In this document: piece by piece, positions 25,632-33,995 of the stretch
Layout of the letters: each line of letters opens with the position of its first letter
Numbering within the stretch: position 1 is the first letter of the stretch
The notes under the pieces: model-generated
The model's database searches: none
The model's input: only the letters and a program-made list of their open reading frames with translations
Told to the model about the DNA's origin: nothing
Assembly (NCBI RefSeq): GCF_014656075.1
Contig: NZ_BNBS01000007.1
Span: forward strand, 20,729-84,728
Direction: 5' to 3'
Length of the DNA stretch: 64,000 nt
Source: Streptomyces hydrogenans
Lineage (GTDB): Bacteria; Actinomycetota; Actinomycetes; Streptomycetales; Streptomycetaceae
Position numbers and translations under genes: made by a program

Positions 25632-26707
25632 TCCTCGCCGCCGAGACCAACGAGAGCCTGGCGCAGATGAGCAACACGCTCGTCTACTCCTCGATGGCCG
25701 TCTACACCCTGGCCTTCCTCGCCCACATCGCCGAGTGGGTGTTCGGCAGTCGCAGCAAGGTCGGCCGCACGGCCGCCGCGCTGACGCAGCCGGCCGCCGC
25801 GGCGGCGAAGGTGACCGTCCAGGTCAAGGGGGCCGGCGGCACCACCGTCCTGGACCGGCCCAAGGTCGTCACCCGGGCCGCCGCCGGCGCCCGTGACGTC
25901 CCCGACGGCCCCGGTGCCGCCGGCGGCACCGTCAAGGGCGACCTGTACGGCCGGATCGCCATCTCGCTCACCGTCCTCGCCTTCGCCCTGGAGGCGGTCG
26001 GCGTGGTCACCCGCGCGATCTCCGTGCAGCGCGCCCCCTGGGGCAACATGTACGAGTTCTCCACCACCTTCTCCACGGTGGCGGTCGGCACCTACCTCGG
26101 CTTCCTGCTGGCGAAGAAGAACGTCCGCTGGATCGGCCTCCCGCTGGTGACCACGGTCCTGCTCGACCTGGGCGTCGCCACCACCTGGCTGTACACCGAG
26201 AGCGACCAGCTGGTCCCGGCGCTCGACTCGTACTGGCTGTGGATCCACGTCTCCACCGCGATCTTCTGCGGCGCCGTCTTCTACCTCGGCGCGGTCGCCA
26301 CCCTGCTGTACCTCTTCCGCGACTCGTACGAGAACAAGCTCGCGAACGGCGGCGAGCCCGGGTCCTTCGCCCGCTCCGTCCTGGAGCGGCTGCCCTCCGC
26401 GGCCTCGCTCGACAAGTTCTCCTACCGGGTCAACGCCGCCGTCTTCCCGCTGTGGACCTTCACGATCATCGCGGGCGCCATCTGGGCCGGCGACGCGTGG
26501 GGCCGCTACTGGGGCTGGGACGCCAAGGAGGTCTGGTCCTTCATCACGTGGGTCGGTTACGCCGCCTACCTGCACGCCCGCGCCACCGCCGGCTGGAAGG
26601 GCCGCAAGGCCGCGTACATCGCGCTCATCGCCTTCGGCTGCTTCCTCTTCAACTACTACGGCGTGAACATCTTCGTCAGCAGCAAGCACTCCTACGCGGG
26701 CGTCTGA
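25628..26707 (+). CDS. ccsB: CcsB/CcsA-type cytochrome c biogenesis protein
   Basis: Polytopic haem exporter and synthetase subunit that pairs with ResB. The defining haem-binding WWD-type segment is WGRYWGWDAKEVWSFITW, with conserved histidines nearby in LWIHVSTA and AYLHARA. An Ala/Thr/Pro-rich insertion (about residues 45-95) lies between helix 1 and helix 2. The GTG overlaps the resB stop (GTGA), so translation is coupled. A GC-rich hairpin follows the stop. Confidence 0.95.
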   Translation: MILAAETNESLAQMSNTLVYSSMAVYTLAFLAHIAEWVFGSRSKVGRTAAALTQPAAAAAKVTVQVKGAGGTTVLDRPKVVTRAAAGARDVPDGPGAAGGTVKGDLYGRIAISLTVLAFALEAVGVVTRAISVQRAPWGNMYEFSTTFSTVAVGTYLGFLLAKKNVRWIGLPLVTTVLLDLGVATTWLYTESDQLVPALDSYWLWIHVSTAIFCGAVFYLGAVATLLYLFRDSYENKLANGGEPGSFARSVLERLPSAASLDKFSYRVNAAVFPLWTFTIIAGAIWAGDAWGRYWGWDAKEVWSFITWVGYAAYLHARATAGWKGRKAAYIALIAFGCFLFNYYGVNIFVSSKHSYAGV

Positions 26708-26715
26708 GCTGGCAG

Positions 26716-26733
26716 GGCCCCCGTCGGGGGGCC
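26716..26733 (+). terminator. Short hairpin after ccsB
   Basis: GGCCCCC (26716-26722) pairs with GGGGGCC (26727-26733) with a 4-base loop. It ends 11 bases before the next gene, so it may only reduce read-through. Confidence 0.5.
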
Positions 26734-26744
26734 ACGCTGGAGGT

Positions 26745-27272
26745 ATGACCGAGATACCCCGGGGCAGGAGCGAGACCCACGACGGCGACACGCACCTGTC
26801 GCGGTACGCGTTCGAGCTGCCGCACCCGCAGGCGGTGGTCTGGGCGGCGGTCGCCTCGCCGGAGGGACTGCCGTCCTGGCTCTGCGAGGCGGACCCGCTG
26901 GAGCCGCGGCTCGGCGGGAAGGTCGTCCTCCGCTGGCTGAACGGCGACACCGAGGTCTCGGGGCGGGTGACCGCCTGGGACCCGGACCACGTGGCCGAGT
27001 ACACGGTCGGCGCCCCGCACGGACGGATCCGGTTCCATCTGGAACCGGCCGCCGGCGGGGCGTCGACCGTGCTGCGTTTCACCAACGAGTTCCGCGGCGA
27101 CCGGGACCTGCTCCTGGACTGCCTGGCCGGCTGGCACGACCACTTCGAACGGCTGCGGGACGCGCTGGACGGGCATCCGACGGACTGGCGGCAGTGGACG
27201 ACGGGCCGCTGGAACGAGCTGCGGGAGCTGTACGCCCAGGACGCGGCGCCCTGGCCGAAGTGGGTGCCCTAG
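26745..27272 (+). CDS. SRPBCC/AHSA1-like protein
   Basis: Cytoplasmic protein of 175 residues with the helix-grip START/SRPBCC fold. It opens with FELPHPQAVVWAAVASPEGLP, continues with EPRLGGKVVLRW and the edge strand ISF-like VLRFTNEFRGD, and closes with a long helix (LDCLAGWHDHFERLRDALDG). Such proteins bind hydrophobic ligands or act as Hsp90 co-chaperone relatives. GGAGG lies just before the ATG. It starts 37 bases after ccsB; whether it belongs to that operon is unclear. The function is unknown. Confidence 0.85.
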   Translation: MTEIPRGRSETHDGDTHLSRYAFELPHPQAVVWAAVASPEGLPSWLCEADPLEPRLGGKVVLRWLNGDTEVSGRVTAWDPDHVAEYTVGAPHGRIRFHLEPAAGGASTVLRFTNEFRGDRDLLLDCLAGWHDHFERLRDALDGHPTDWRQWTTGRWNELRELYAQDAAPWPKWVP

Positions 27273-27290
27273 CGGCCCTCGGGCCGCCCC

Positions 27291-27398
27291 CGGCCCAGGC
27301 CCGCACCGCCCCCCGCTCGTTCCCACCGCCACCGGCCCAGGCCCGCACCGCCCCCGGCTCGCTCCCACCGCCCCCGGCCCGTACCCGCACCGGCCCGG
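27291..27398. repeat. 42-bp tandem repeat, about 2.5 copies
   Basis: Units start CGGCCC at 27291, 27333 and 27375, exactly 42 bases apart. The first two are nearly identical; the third is truncated and runs into the terminator stem. The sequence is very C-rich and non-coding on both strands as far as I can tell. Confidence 0.75.
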
Positions 27399-27417
27399 AC
27401 GGGTGACCCCGTCCGGG
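27394..27417. terminator. Bidirectional terminator between SRPBCC and MFS genes
   Basis: CCCGGACGGG (27394-27403) and CCCGTCCGGG (27408-27417) make a perfect 10-bp stem with a TGAC loop. It lies between convergent genes. Confidence 0.8.
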
Positions 27418-27447
27418 CTTCGGTGCGTACTCCCCCCGGCCCGGGCG

Positions 27448-28935
27448 TCAGCGCCGGGCCGGGTCCGTCGCCTCGCGGGCGACTGAGAGGGGTTCGGCGA
27501 TGTCCTCCAGCGAGCGGCGCTCGGCGTTCACCGCCAGGAAGGCCGCCACGATTCCCGCCGCGCACATCAGCGCGGCGCCGATCTGGAAGGCCAGCACCGT
27601 GTCGCCGACCACGCCCGACTCCGTCAGCTCGGCGAAGATCAGCGGGCCGCTGATGCCGCCCGCCGCCGTGCCCAGCGCGTAGAAGAAGGCGATGGCCATC
27701 GCGCGGGTCTCCATCGGGAAGATCTCGGAGACGGTCAGATAGGCGCTGGAGGCGCCCGTCGAGGCGAAGAACAGCACCACGCACCAGCAGGCCGTCATGG
27801 TCGTCGCGGACAGCGAGCCGCGGTCGAAGAGCCAGGCGGTGCCGAAGAGCAGCAGGCCCGACAGCAGATAGGTGCCGGAGATCATGATCCGGCGGCCGAC
27901 GGTGTCGAAGAGCCGGCCGAGCAGCAGCGGCCCCAGGAAGTTGCCCGCCGCGATCACCGCGAAGTAGTAGCCGGTGCTGCCGGTCGGCACGTCGAAGAAG
28001 GTGATGAGGATGGTGCCGAAGCCGAAGGTGATGGCGTTGTAGAGGAACGCCTGGCCGATGAAGAGCGACAGGCCGAGGACGGCGCGGCGCGGGTAGCGGC
28101 CGAAGACGGTCCTGGCGATCGTGCCGAAGCCGATGCTCCTGCGCTGGTGGATGGTGATCTCACCGGCCGGCGGCGGCAGCTTCTCGCCCTTCTCCGCCTC
28201 GATCTCCTTCTCCACCGAGGTGACCAGGGCGTCGGCCTCCTCGCCGTGCCCGTGGATGAACTGCCAGCGTGGACTCTCCGGCACGTGCCGCCGCACCAGC
28301 AGGATGACCAGGCCGAGGACGACGCCGAGGGCGAAGCTGAGCCGCCAGCCGAGGTCCTTCGGGAAGATGTCGGTGTCCAGCATGACGATCGACAGCAGGG
28401 CGCCGCCGATGGCGCCCAGCCAGTAGCTGCCGTTGATGATCAGGTCGACGCGTCCCCGGTAGAGGGACGGGATCAGCTCGTCGATCGCCGAGTTGATGGC
28501 CGCGTACTCGCCGCCGATGCCGAAGCCGGTGAGGAAGCGGAAGAGGAAGAACCACCAGGACTCGAAGGACAGGGCGGTCATCGCCGTGGCGCCGAGATAG
28601 ACGACCAGGGTGATCATGAACAGCTTCTTGCGGCCGTAGCGGTCGGTCAGCCATCCGAAGAACAGCGCGCCCGAGCAGGCGCCCGCCACGTAGAGGGCGG
28701 CGGCCACGCCGGTGACCTGGGCCGCGGTGATGTCGAGGCCGCTGCCCTCCTCGGCCAGCCGGCCGGCGACGTTGCCGACGATGGTGACCTCCAGGCCGTC
28801 GAGGATCCAGACGGTGCCGAGGCCGATGACGATCATCCAGTGCCAGCGGGACCAGGGAAGGCGGTCGAGTCTGGCCGGTACGGCGGTGGTGACCGTGTCC
28901 GTCCCGGCGGGCACGGAAGAAGACGGCGCGCTCAT
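27448..28935 (-). CDS. MFS transporter, sugar/aromatic-acid type
   Basis: Twelve-helix major facilitator carrier of 495 residues. The loop 2-3 motif is FGWLTDRYGRKKLF, the 4-5 region has FRFLTGFGIGGEYAAIN, and the post-helix-6 motif is HVPESPRW. A long central loop carries an acidic, glutamate-rich stretch. The wording resembles the metabolite:H+ symporter and aromatic acid:H+ symporter families. Start ATG 28935 has GAGGAG upstream. It lies 44 bases downstream of the FUSC-type gene, so the two probably form one transcript for uptake and release of weak acids (inference). Confidence 0.9.
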   Translation of the reverse strand: MSAPSSSVPAGTDTVTTAVPARLDRLPWSRWHWMIVIGLGTVWILDGLEVTIVGNVAGRLAEEGSGLDITAAQVTGVAAALYVAGACSGALFFGWLTDRYGRKKLFMITLVVYLGATAMTALSFESWWFFLFRFLTGFGIGGEYAAINSAIDELIPSLYRGRVDLIINGSYWLGAIGGALLSIVMLDTDIFPKDLGWRLSFALGVVLGLVILLVRRHVPESPRWQFIHGHGEEADALVTSVEKEIEAEKGEKLPPPAGEITIHQRRSIGFGTIARTVFGRYPRRAVLGLSLFIGQAFLYNAITFGFGTILITFFDVPTGSTGYYFAVIAAGNFLGPLLLGRLFDTVGRRIMISGTYLLSGLLLFGTAWLFDRGSLSATTMTACWCVVLFFASTGASSAYLTVSEIFPMETRAMAIAFFYALGTAAGGISGPLIFAELTESGVVGDTVLAFQIGAALMCAAGIVAAFLAVNAERRSLEDIAEPLSVAREATDPARR

Positions 28936-28979
28936 GGTGCTCCTCTCGTCGTCGGGGCGGGTACCCCCGCCGCGGGGCG

Positions 28980-30209
28980 TCATCCGTCGGCGCGGCTCCG
29001 GCGGAGGGTGTCCATCCGGTCGCGCAGGGTGAGGCGGCGGCGCCGGTCGCGGCGCTCGCGGACGCGTCGGTCCAGCTCCTCCATCAGCCGCCGTCCCCGG
29101 TGCTCGGGATCGAGCTCGTCCAGGATCCGGTCGACCTCGGCGAGCAGCGCGCCGTACAGCTGCCAGCGGCCGGGGTCGGCGAGGGCGAGGGCGAGGAGCC
29201 GTTCGGCGGCGTCGTCCCGGCAGACGCGGGCGGCCCGCAGCTCGCCCGCCAGGCGGGTCTCCGCGGCCTCGGCGTCCTCGCTGTCCCGCGCGGTGACGAG
29301 GACGCCGAAGCTGACGAGGGCGTCGGCGGTGTACTGGGCGGTCTCCCGGAAGGCGAGGGCGGCACGGTCCGGCAGCAGCGCGTCGCCCGCGCGGTGCTTG
29401 GCCAGGTCGGTGAGGGTGCGGGCGAGGACCCGGAGGACGACGGCGCAGATCTCCAGGGTGTCGAGGCCGGTGCGCAGCACGACCCCGTGGAGGAGGCCCT
29501 CCTTGACGCGGGGGTTCAGCCGCAGGCTGTCCTCGGCGGTGCGCAGGGCCCCGTCGACGTCGGCGACGTCGTTGTCGAGGCGGCGGGCCTCGTGGAGGCG
29601 CTCGGCGGCCTGCTCGACGGGCGGCGCGCCGGTGAACTCGTCCGCCACGTCGAGGAGCAGCAGGCGCATCCGCCGGGCGAGGTCCTCGATGGAGTCGCCG
29701 GCCGTGTCGACCCAGACGGGCGGGACGAGGAAGAGGTTGAAGAGCATGCCGACGACGGCGCCGATCAGGGTCTCCAGGACGCGGTCCCACGCGGTGTCGG
29801 AGACCTGGGTGACGCCGAGGACGAGCATGGCGCTGATGGCGACCTCGGGGACGAACTCCTCGACCCGGACGAGCCGCCCGACGAGCAGCGAGGCCAGGAT
29901 GACCAGGGCCAGGCTCCACCAGGAGAGGCCGACGACGACGCTGAACGCGATGGCGATGAGGACGCCGACGACGACCGAGTTCACCCGGCGGAGGCTGGTG
30001 GTCAGGGTGGAGTAGAGCGTGACCTGGACGACCAGGAGGGCGGTGAGGGGGGCCGTGAGGGGGACCGGCTCGCTGCTGAGCCGCAGCGCGACGACGTAGC
30101 TGAGGGTGGCCGCCGCCGTGGACCGGACGGTCTGTACGACGAAGGGGTCGCGGCGCAGGCGCGCCAGGAGCCCGCCGACCCGGTCGTGCCCTCCTCCGTC
30201 ACGTGCCAC
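28980..30209 (-). CDS. FUSC/aromatic-acid exporter-type membrane protein
   Basis: Protein of 409 residues. The N-terminal third has about six helices, beginning VVQTVRSTAAATLSYVVALR and including PLTAPLTALLVVQVTLYSTL and FVPEVAISAMLVLGVTQVSD. The C-terminal two thirds are cytoplasmic, helical and Arg/Glu-rich. The pattern matches the FUSC/DUF939 aromatic acid exporter family (AaeB relatives). GTG start 30209. Next to an MFS carrier of the aromatic-acid type, which supports a role in moving organic acids. The substrate is not known. Confidence 0.82.
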   Translation of the reverse strand: MARDGGGHDRVGGLLARLRRDPFVVQTVRSTAAATLSYVVALRLSSEPVPLTAPLTALLVVQVTLYSTLTTSLRRVNSVVVGVLIAIAFSVVVGLSWWSLALVILASLLVGRLVRVEEFVPEVAISAMLVLGVTQVSDTAWDRVLETLIGAVVGMLFNLFLVPPVWVDTAGDSIEDLARRMRLLLLDVADEFTGAPPVEQAAERLHEARRLDNDVADVDGALRTAEDSLRLNPRVKEGLLHGVVLRTGLDTLEICAVVLRVLARTLTDLAKHRAGDALLPDRAALAFRETAQYTADALVSFGVLVTARDSEDAEAAETRLAGELRAARVCRDDAAERLLALALADPGRWQLYGALLAEVDRILDELDPEHRGRRLMEELDRRVRERRDRRRRLTLRDRMDTLRRSRADG

Positions 30210-30311
30210 GTCCCACCTCGTCCCGTCGGCCGCCCCGGCGGGGCCCTCTGGACGACCGCCTGCCCGGACGGCCCCGCGCTCATGCGCGGATACGGCCGGG
30301 CGGACGCGGGG

Positions 30312-31844
30312 TCACCCCCGCTTGGGCGGCAGGCAGGAGGTCGACGGGGGTGTGCCCTCGGGCCAGGCGGTCCGGACGAAGCGCTGGGTGCCGTCGGGGG
30401 CCAGCTCCACGATCGGCACGGCCTTGTTGTACGGGTTGCCGTGGTTGTCGAGGCAGATCCAGCCGCTCGCGCCCTCGACCCGCAGCGAGCCCTTGACCTG
30501 CGGCCACTGGGTGCCGACGTCGGCGAGTTCCGGGTAGGGGGCGTCGGCGGGGGTGGCCTGGCGGATCGCGTGGACGGCCGTCGCCATGGCGTCGTACGCG
30601 ATGATCGCCTGCCCGTCGCGCAGCGGTATCGGCTTCGGGTCGGCGCGGGCGATGTCGGTCAGGAAGGTCTCGAAGGCGACGACCGAGCCGCCGGTCGGGG
30701 GCACCGGCCGGCCCGTCGCGGGCTTCCAGGCGTCCGGGTGGGCGAGGGCGGCGTACCGGACGGTCAGCTTCTTGCCGAGGGCGGCGCGGTTGAGCTTGGT
30801 GTCGGCGCCGAGGTACGAGCCCTCGTCGCCGGTCAGGACGGTGAAGGCGCGGTCGGCGCAGCCGCGGGAGCCGAGCGCGTTGACGAACTGGCGCAGCTGG
30901 GTGTGGCGGCCGGCGAAGAAGACGGTCTCGGCGCGGGTGTCGCAGATCAGGTGGGTGATCTGGCGGAAGGTGTTGGCGGTGGTGCCCTCCTCGGTGTTGT
31001 CCTTCGGCGAGGTGTAGAGCTGCGGCTCGTACGGGGCGCCCTTGAGGGAGGCGGCGAAGGCCGTCCGCAGGGTGTCGATGTAGTGGTCGCCGGTGCGGGA
31101 GTCCTGGACGAGGATGGCGCGGGCCGCGTCGACCTCGCCGAAGTGGGCGAGGGCCTTCGCCTCGTCGCTGTTGGTGGGGGAGACCCGGGCGAGCCCGGGG
31201 AAGCGGTCGCGGCCGGGGCCGTTGGCGAGGTCGTCGGCGGTGATGGTGGTGCCGACGACGGCGATCCCGGCGCCGGTGAGTGCGGTGACCGCCTCCCGCA
31301 CCTCGGTGGAGGAGGTGGCGACGCCGGAGACGGCGCGGAGCCGGTCGGGCGCGCCGGTCATGGGCAGGAGCCGGTCGACGGCCTCGCGCCAGTGGGCGTT
31401 GCGGTTGCCGGTGTTGGCGAGGACCAGGCGGATCTTGGGGGTCTCGCTGTTGGACTCGTGGTTGGCCCGGTACTGGTAGGCGTAGGCGCCCTGGAGTTCG
31501 CGGAGGATCTTCTCGCGGGTGCCGGGGTCGGTGGCGGTGAGGGGGAGCAGGACGGCGACGGTGGCGTACTCGCCGGCCTTGAGGGTGGCGTTCTCGCGCC
31601 CGATGGCGGCGGTGATCGCGGTGAGCGCGGGGACGCGGAAGTCGTGTCCGGTCCCGTCGACGCCGACGCACTCGGTGCTGTTCGCGGGGCGGGTCACCCC
31701 GGGGGCGCAGGAACGGTCCTCCGGTTTGGCGATCACATAGAGGCCCCAGCCGCCGAGACCGACGACGAGGGAGGTCGCGACGAGGGTGCTGAGGAGCTTC
31801 TGCCGGGGTGTCCAGAAGAAGCGGCGGCGCAGCCGGTCGAGCAT
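30312..31844 (-). CDS. Membrane-tethered type 1 substrate-binding-like protein
   Basis: A protein of 510 residues with the Leu/Ile/Val-binding (type 1 periplasmic-binding) fold: VAVLLPLTATD, AVSGVATSSTEVREAV, VVGTTITAD, ARVSPTNSDEAKAL, ILVQDSRTGDHYIDTLR and VLTGDEGSYLGAD. Unlike transporter components it has no lipobox; residues 17-39 (LLSTLVATSLVVGLGGWGLYV) look like an uncleaved anchor after a basic N-terminus. Several cysteines (after the anchor and at the C-terminus) could form disulfides. No ABC permease or ATPase gene is near. It follows the STAND-like ATPase gene by 4 bases. I infer a sensor, not a transporter, function. Confidence 0.75.
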   Translation of the reverse strand: MLDRLRRRFFWTPRQKLLSTLVATSLVVGLGGWGLYVIAKPEDRSCAPGVTRPANSTECVGVDGTGHDFRVPALTAITAAIGRENATLKAGEYATVAVLLPLTATDPGTREKILRELQGAYAYQYRANHESNSETPKIRLVLANTGNRNAHWREAVDRLLPMTGAPDRLRAVSGVATSSTEVREAVTALTGAGIAVVGTTITADDLANGPGRDRFPGLARVSPTNSDEAKALAHFGEVDAARAILVQDSRTGDHYIDTLRTAFAASLKGAPYEPQLYTSPKDNTEEGTTANTFRQITHLICDTRAETVFFAGRHTQLRQFVNALGSRGCADRAFTVLTGDEGSYLGADTKLNRAALGKKLTVRYAALAHPDAWKPATGRPVPPTGGSVVAFETFLTDIARADPKPIPLRDGQAIIAYDAMATAVHAIRQATPADAPYPELADVGTQWPQVKGSLRVEGASGWICLDNHGNPYNKAVPIVELAPDGTQRFVRTAWPEGTPPSTSCLPPKRG

Positions 31845-31848
31845 GGCG

Positions 31849-33909
31849 TCAGACTCCGTCCTCGCGTCCGGGCGGCAGCGAGGGCTCCCGCCAGGCGCGG
31901 ATGTCGCGCGGCCAGTGGCCGGCCGCGTCCCACAGTGGACCGCTGCCGGTGAGGTGGCGGCCGGAGAGCCGGCGCAGTTCGTACGCCAGCCGGTCGGCGA
32001 CCTCCTCGTCGGGCAGTGTGAGCGGATCGGTGAGCAGCCATGCGGCGTGCAGCAGCCGCCGCAGGGAGAGGTGCAGTTCGGCGGCGTCGGGGCCGAGCCC
32101 GTCCGGGAGCGCGGGGTCGGCCTCCTGGCCGAGGGCGATCGCCCGGCGCGGGTCCGGCCCGGTGCGGCCCCGCTCGCGCGGATAGGGGGCGGCGGCGACG
32201 AACCGCAGCACCCCGAGCCAGCCGAGGACGTCGGGGCCGGGGAAGGTGAGCCGCAGGTGGGCGACGGCCTCGGCGGTCTCGCCGAGCGCCAGGTCGTGGT
32301 GGAGCCGGTACGGGCCGGGCTGCGGTCCGTAGTGCCGGCGGAGGGTCTCGTGGACGGCCCGCCAGGCGGAGTAGCCGGGGTGGTCGCCGTCCTCGAAGCG
32401 GAGCCGGTGCAGTAGCAGGGCGCGCAGCAGCGGGTCGCCGACGAAGTGGCCGGGCCGCTCGGGCCAGTGCTCGGCGCGCAGCCGGTCGCGGACCCGGAGG
32501 GCGACGTCGCCGTCGAGGGACTCGGCGGGCAGCCGGGCCTGGGCGAGGCGGCGGGCGGACTCCTCGTCGTGCGCGGCGGCGAGCACCGCGTACGGGCCCG
32601 GCCGGGGGACCGGCAGCAGGGCGGTCAGGAGCGCGGGGGCGACCGGCACGGGCGCGGCGTCCTCGCGGAGCTCCACGGCGAGGTCGAGCCGGTCGCCGGC
32701 CGGCAGGGCGGTGCGGGCGGCGGGCGGGGTCGCGCCGGCGGCCCGGGCGAGCAGGTCGACGCCGAGCGGGCGGCCGCCGGTGAGCCGGTGGACGGCCCGG
32801 GAGAGCGCGGCGGGCGCGCGGCCCTCCGGGTCGTGGCGGTCGAAGGCGGCGCGGGTCTGGGTGGGCGTGAGCGGGGTGAGGTCGACGGCGAGGAGCCCGG
32901 AGCCGACCCGCCCGGTGCGGGGGCAGGGCGCCTGGTGGGCGGTCTCGGGCAGCCGGAGGCGGGTGGCGTGGCGCAGCGCCTCGTCCTCGCGCGGGCGGGA
33001 GGCGGCGAGCACCACGGTGTGGTCGCGGCGGCCGGTGGAGCGGGCGCGCAGAATCGGTTCGACCAGGGCGCGGCCGACGGGTTCGTGGGCGTTGTCGAGG
33101 AGGAGCAGCGGCCGGCCGACGCGGCTGCCGAGGTGCCGTCCGGTGTAGGCGCGGAGCAGGTCCTCGGTGAGGGTCAGGGCGAGGAAGGACTCGGCCTCCT
33201 CGCGGCGCGGCCCGCCCTGCGCGAAGTCGACGGCGAGCTGCTGGAGCCCGGCACGGCCGCGCCCGCCGGCGTTGCGGTAGCCGCCGAACCAGTCCTCCGG
33301 CGCCTTCCGGAAGCGGCTGAAGAACTCCTCGACGACGGTCTCGACGGTCGCCTCCGCGATCAGCCCGGCGAAGGGCGCGCCGGCCTCGGCGGCGGTGCCC
33401 GCCAGCTTGGCGAGGACCTTGCCGACCCAGGAGGCGGCGGCGGCCCGCCCGGCGTCCACGGTGGCCAGCAGCGGCCCGAGCCGCAGCAGGTCGCGGCGGG
33501 CCCGCTCGTCGTCGTCCCGGGTCCAGCCGACCGAGGTGACGGCGACGAGCCCGAGCGAGAGCCGCGGGAACGGGACGGGCCGGACGGCGTCGCCGCGCAG
33601 GCCGAGCTGCACGGCCAGCTCCGCCAGGGCCCCGGTGACGGGGGACCAGCCGGCCCCGTGGTCGGCGGGCTCCTCGACGGCGGAGCAGTCGAGGAGCGCG
33701 AGCGGGGTGAAGCCGCGGTAGCGGTTGCGGACCTCCTTGAGCAGCACGGTCTTGCCCATGCCGCGCCCGCCGGTGAAGACGGTGACCGGCGGGTCGTCGC
33801 CGTGCTCGAAGGGGACCCGCCCCTGGCCGTACGCTCCGAGCCCGACGAGCCGCGCGGCGAGCCCGCGCGGATCGAGGACCGCCTCGCGGCCGTACAGCTC
33901 TCTGTGCAC
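31849..33909 (-). CDS. STAND-like P-loop ATPase
   Basis: Cytoplasmic protein of 686 residues. Walker A is GGRGMGKT (47-54), Walker B is LLLLDNAHE (268-276), and VVLAASRPRED fits the sensor strand that follows. The region after about residue 310 is helical and Leu/Arg/Ala-rich with HDPEGRAPAALSRAVHRLTGG, a winged-helix-like stretch typical of STAND and AAA regulators. The rest lacks a named effector domain. GTG start 33909; a TATCCT box lies about 30 bases upstream. It is the first gene of a two-gene operon with the tethered binding-like protein. The function is unknown. Confidence 0.75.
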   Translation of the reverse strand: MHRELYGREAVLDPRGLAARLVGLGAYGQGRVPFEHGDDPPVTVFTGGRGMGKTVLLKEVRNRYRGFTPLALLDCSAVEEPADHGAGWSPVTGALAELAVQLGLRGDAVRPVPFPRLSLGLVAVTSVGWTRDDDERARRDLLRLGPLLATVDAGRAAAASWVGKVLAKLAGTAAEAGAPFAGLIAEATVETVVEEFFSRFRKAPEDWFGGYRNAGGRGRAGLQQLAVDFAQGGPRREEAESFLALTLTEDLLRAYTGRHLGSRVGRPLLLLDNAHEPVGRALVEPILRARSTGRRDHTVVLAASRPREDEALRHATRLRLPETAHQAPCPRTGRVGSGLLAVDLTPLTPTQTRAAFDRHDPEGRAPAALSRAVHRLTGGRPLGVDLLARAAGATPPAARTALPAGDRLDLAVELREDAAPVPVAPALLTALLPVPRPGPYAVLAAAHDEESARRLAQARLPAESLDGDVALRVRDRLRAEHWPERPGHFVGDPLLRALLLHRLRFEDGDHPGYSAWRAVHETLRRHYGPQPGPYRLHHDLALGETAEAVAHLRLTFPGPDVLGWLGVLRFVAAAPYPRERGRTGPDPRRAIALGQEADPALPDGLGPDAAELHLSLRRLLHAAWLLTDPLTLPDEEVADRLAYELRRLSGRHLTGSGPLWDAAGHWPRDIRAWREPSLPPGREDGV

Positions 33910-33995
33910 CCGCCACCCCCGTCGCAGTCAACTCAAGGATATCGACCGCGTGTTGGGAACTGGAGGGGCTTTTCGGGTCTGTTGCCGAGGCGTTG

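Noticed and set aside
27448..28980. MFS gene starting much farther upstream in its open frame
   Set aside because: The frame stays open upstream through the FUSC gene, but the extension is antisense or out-of-frame to FUSC. ATG 28935 has a clear GAGGAG site and gives a normal MFS length.
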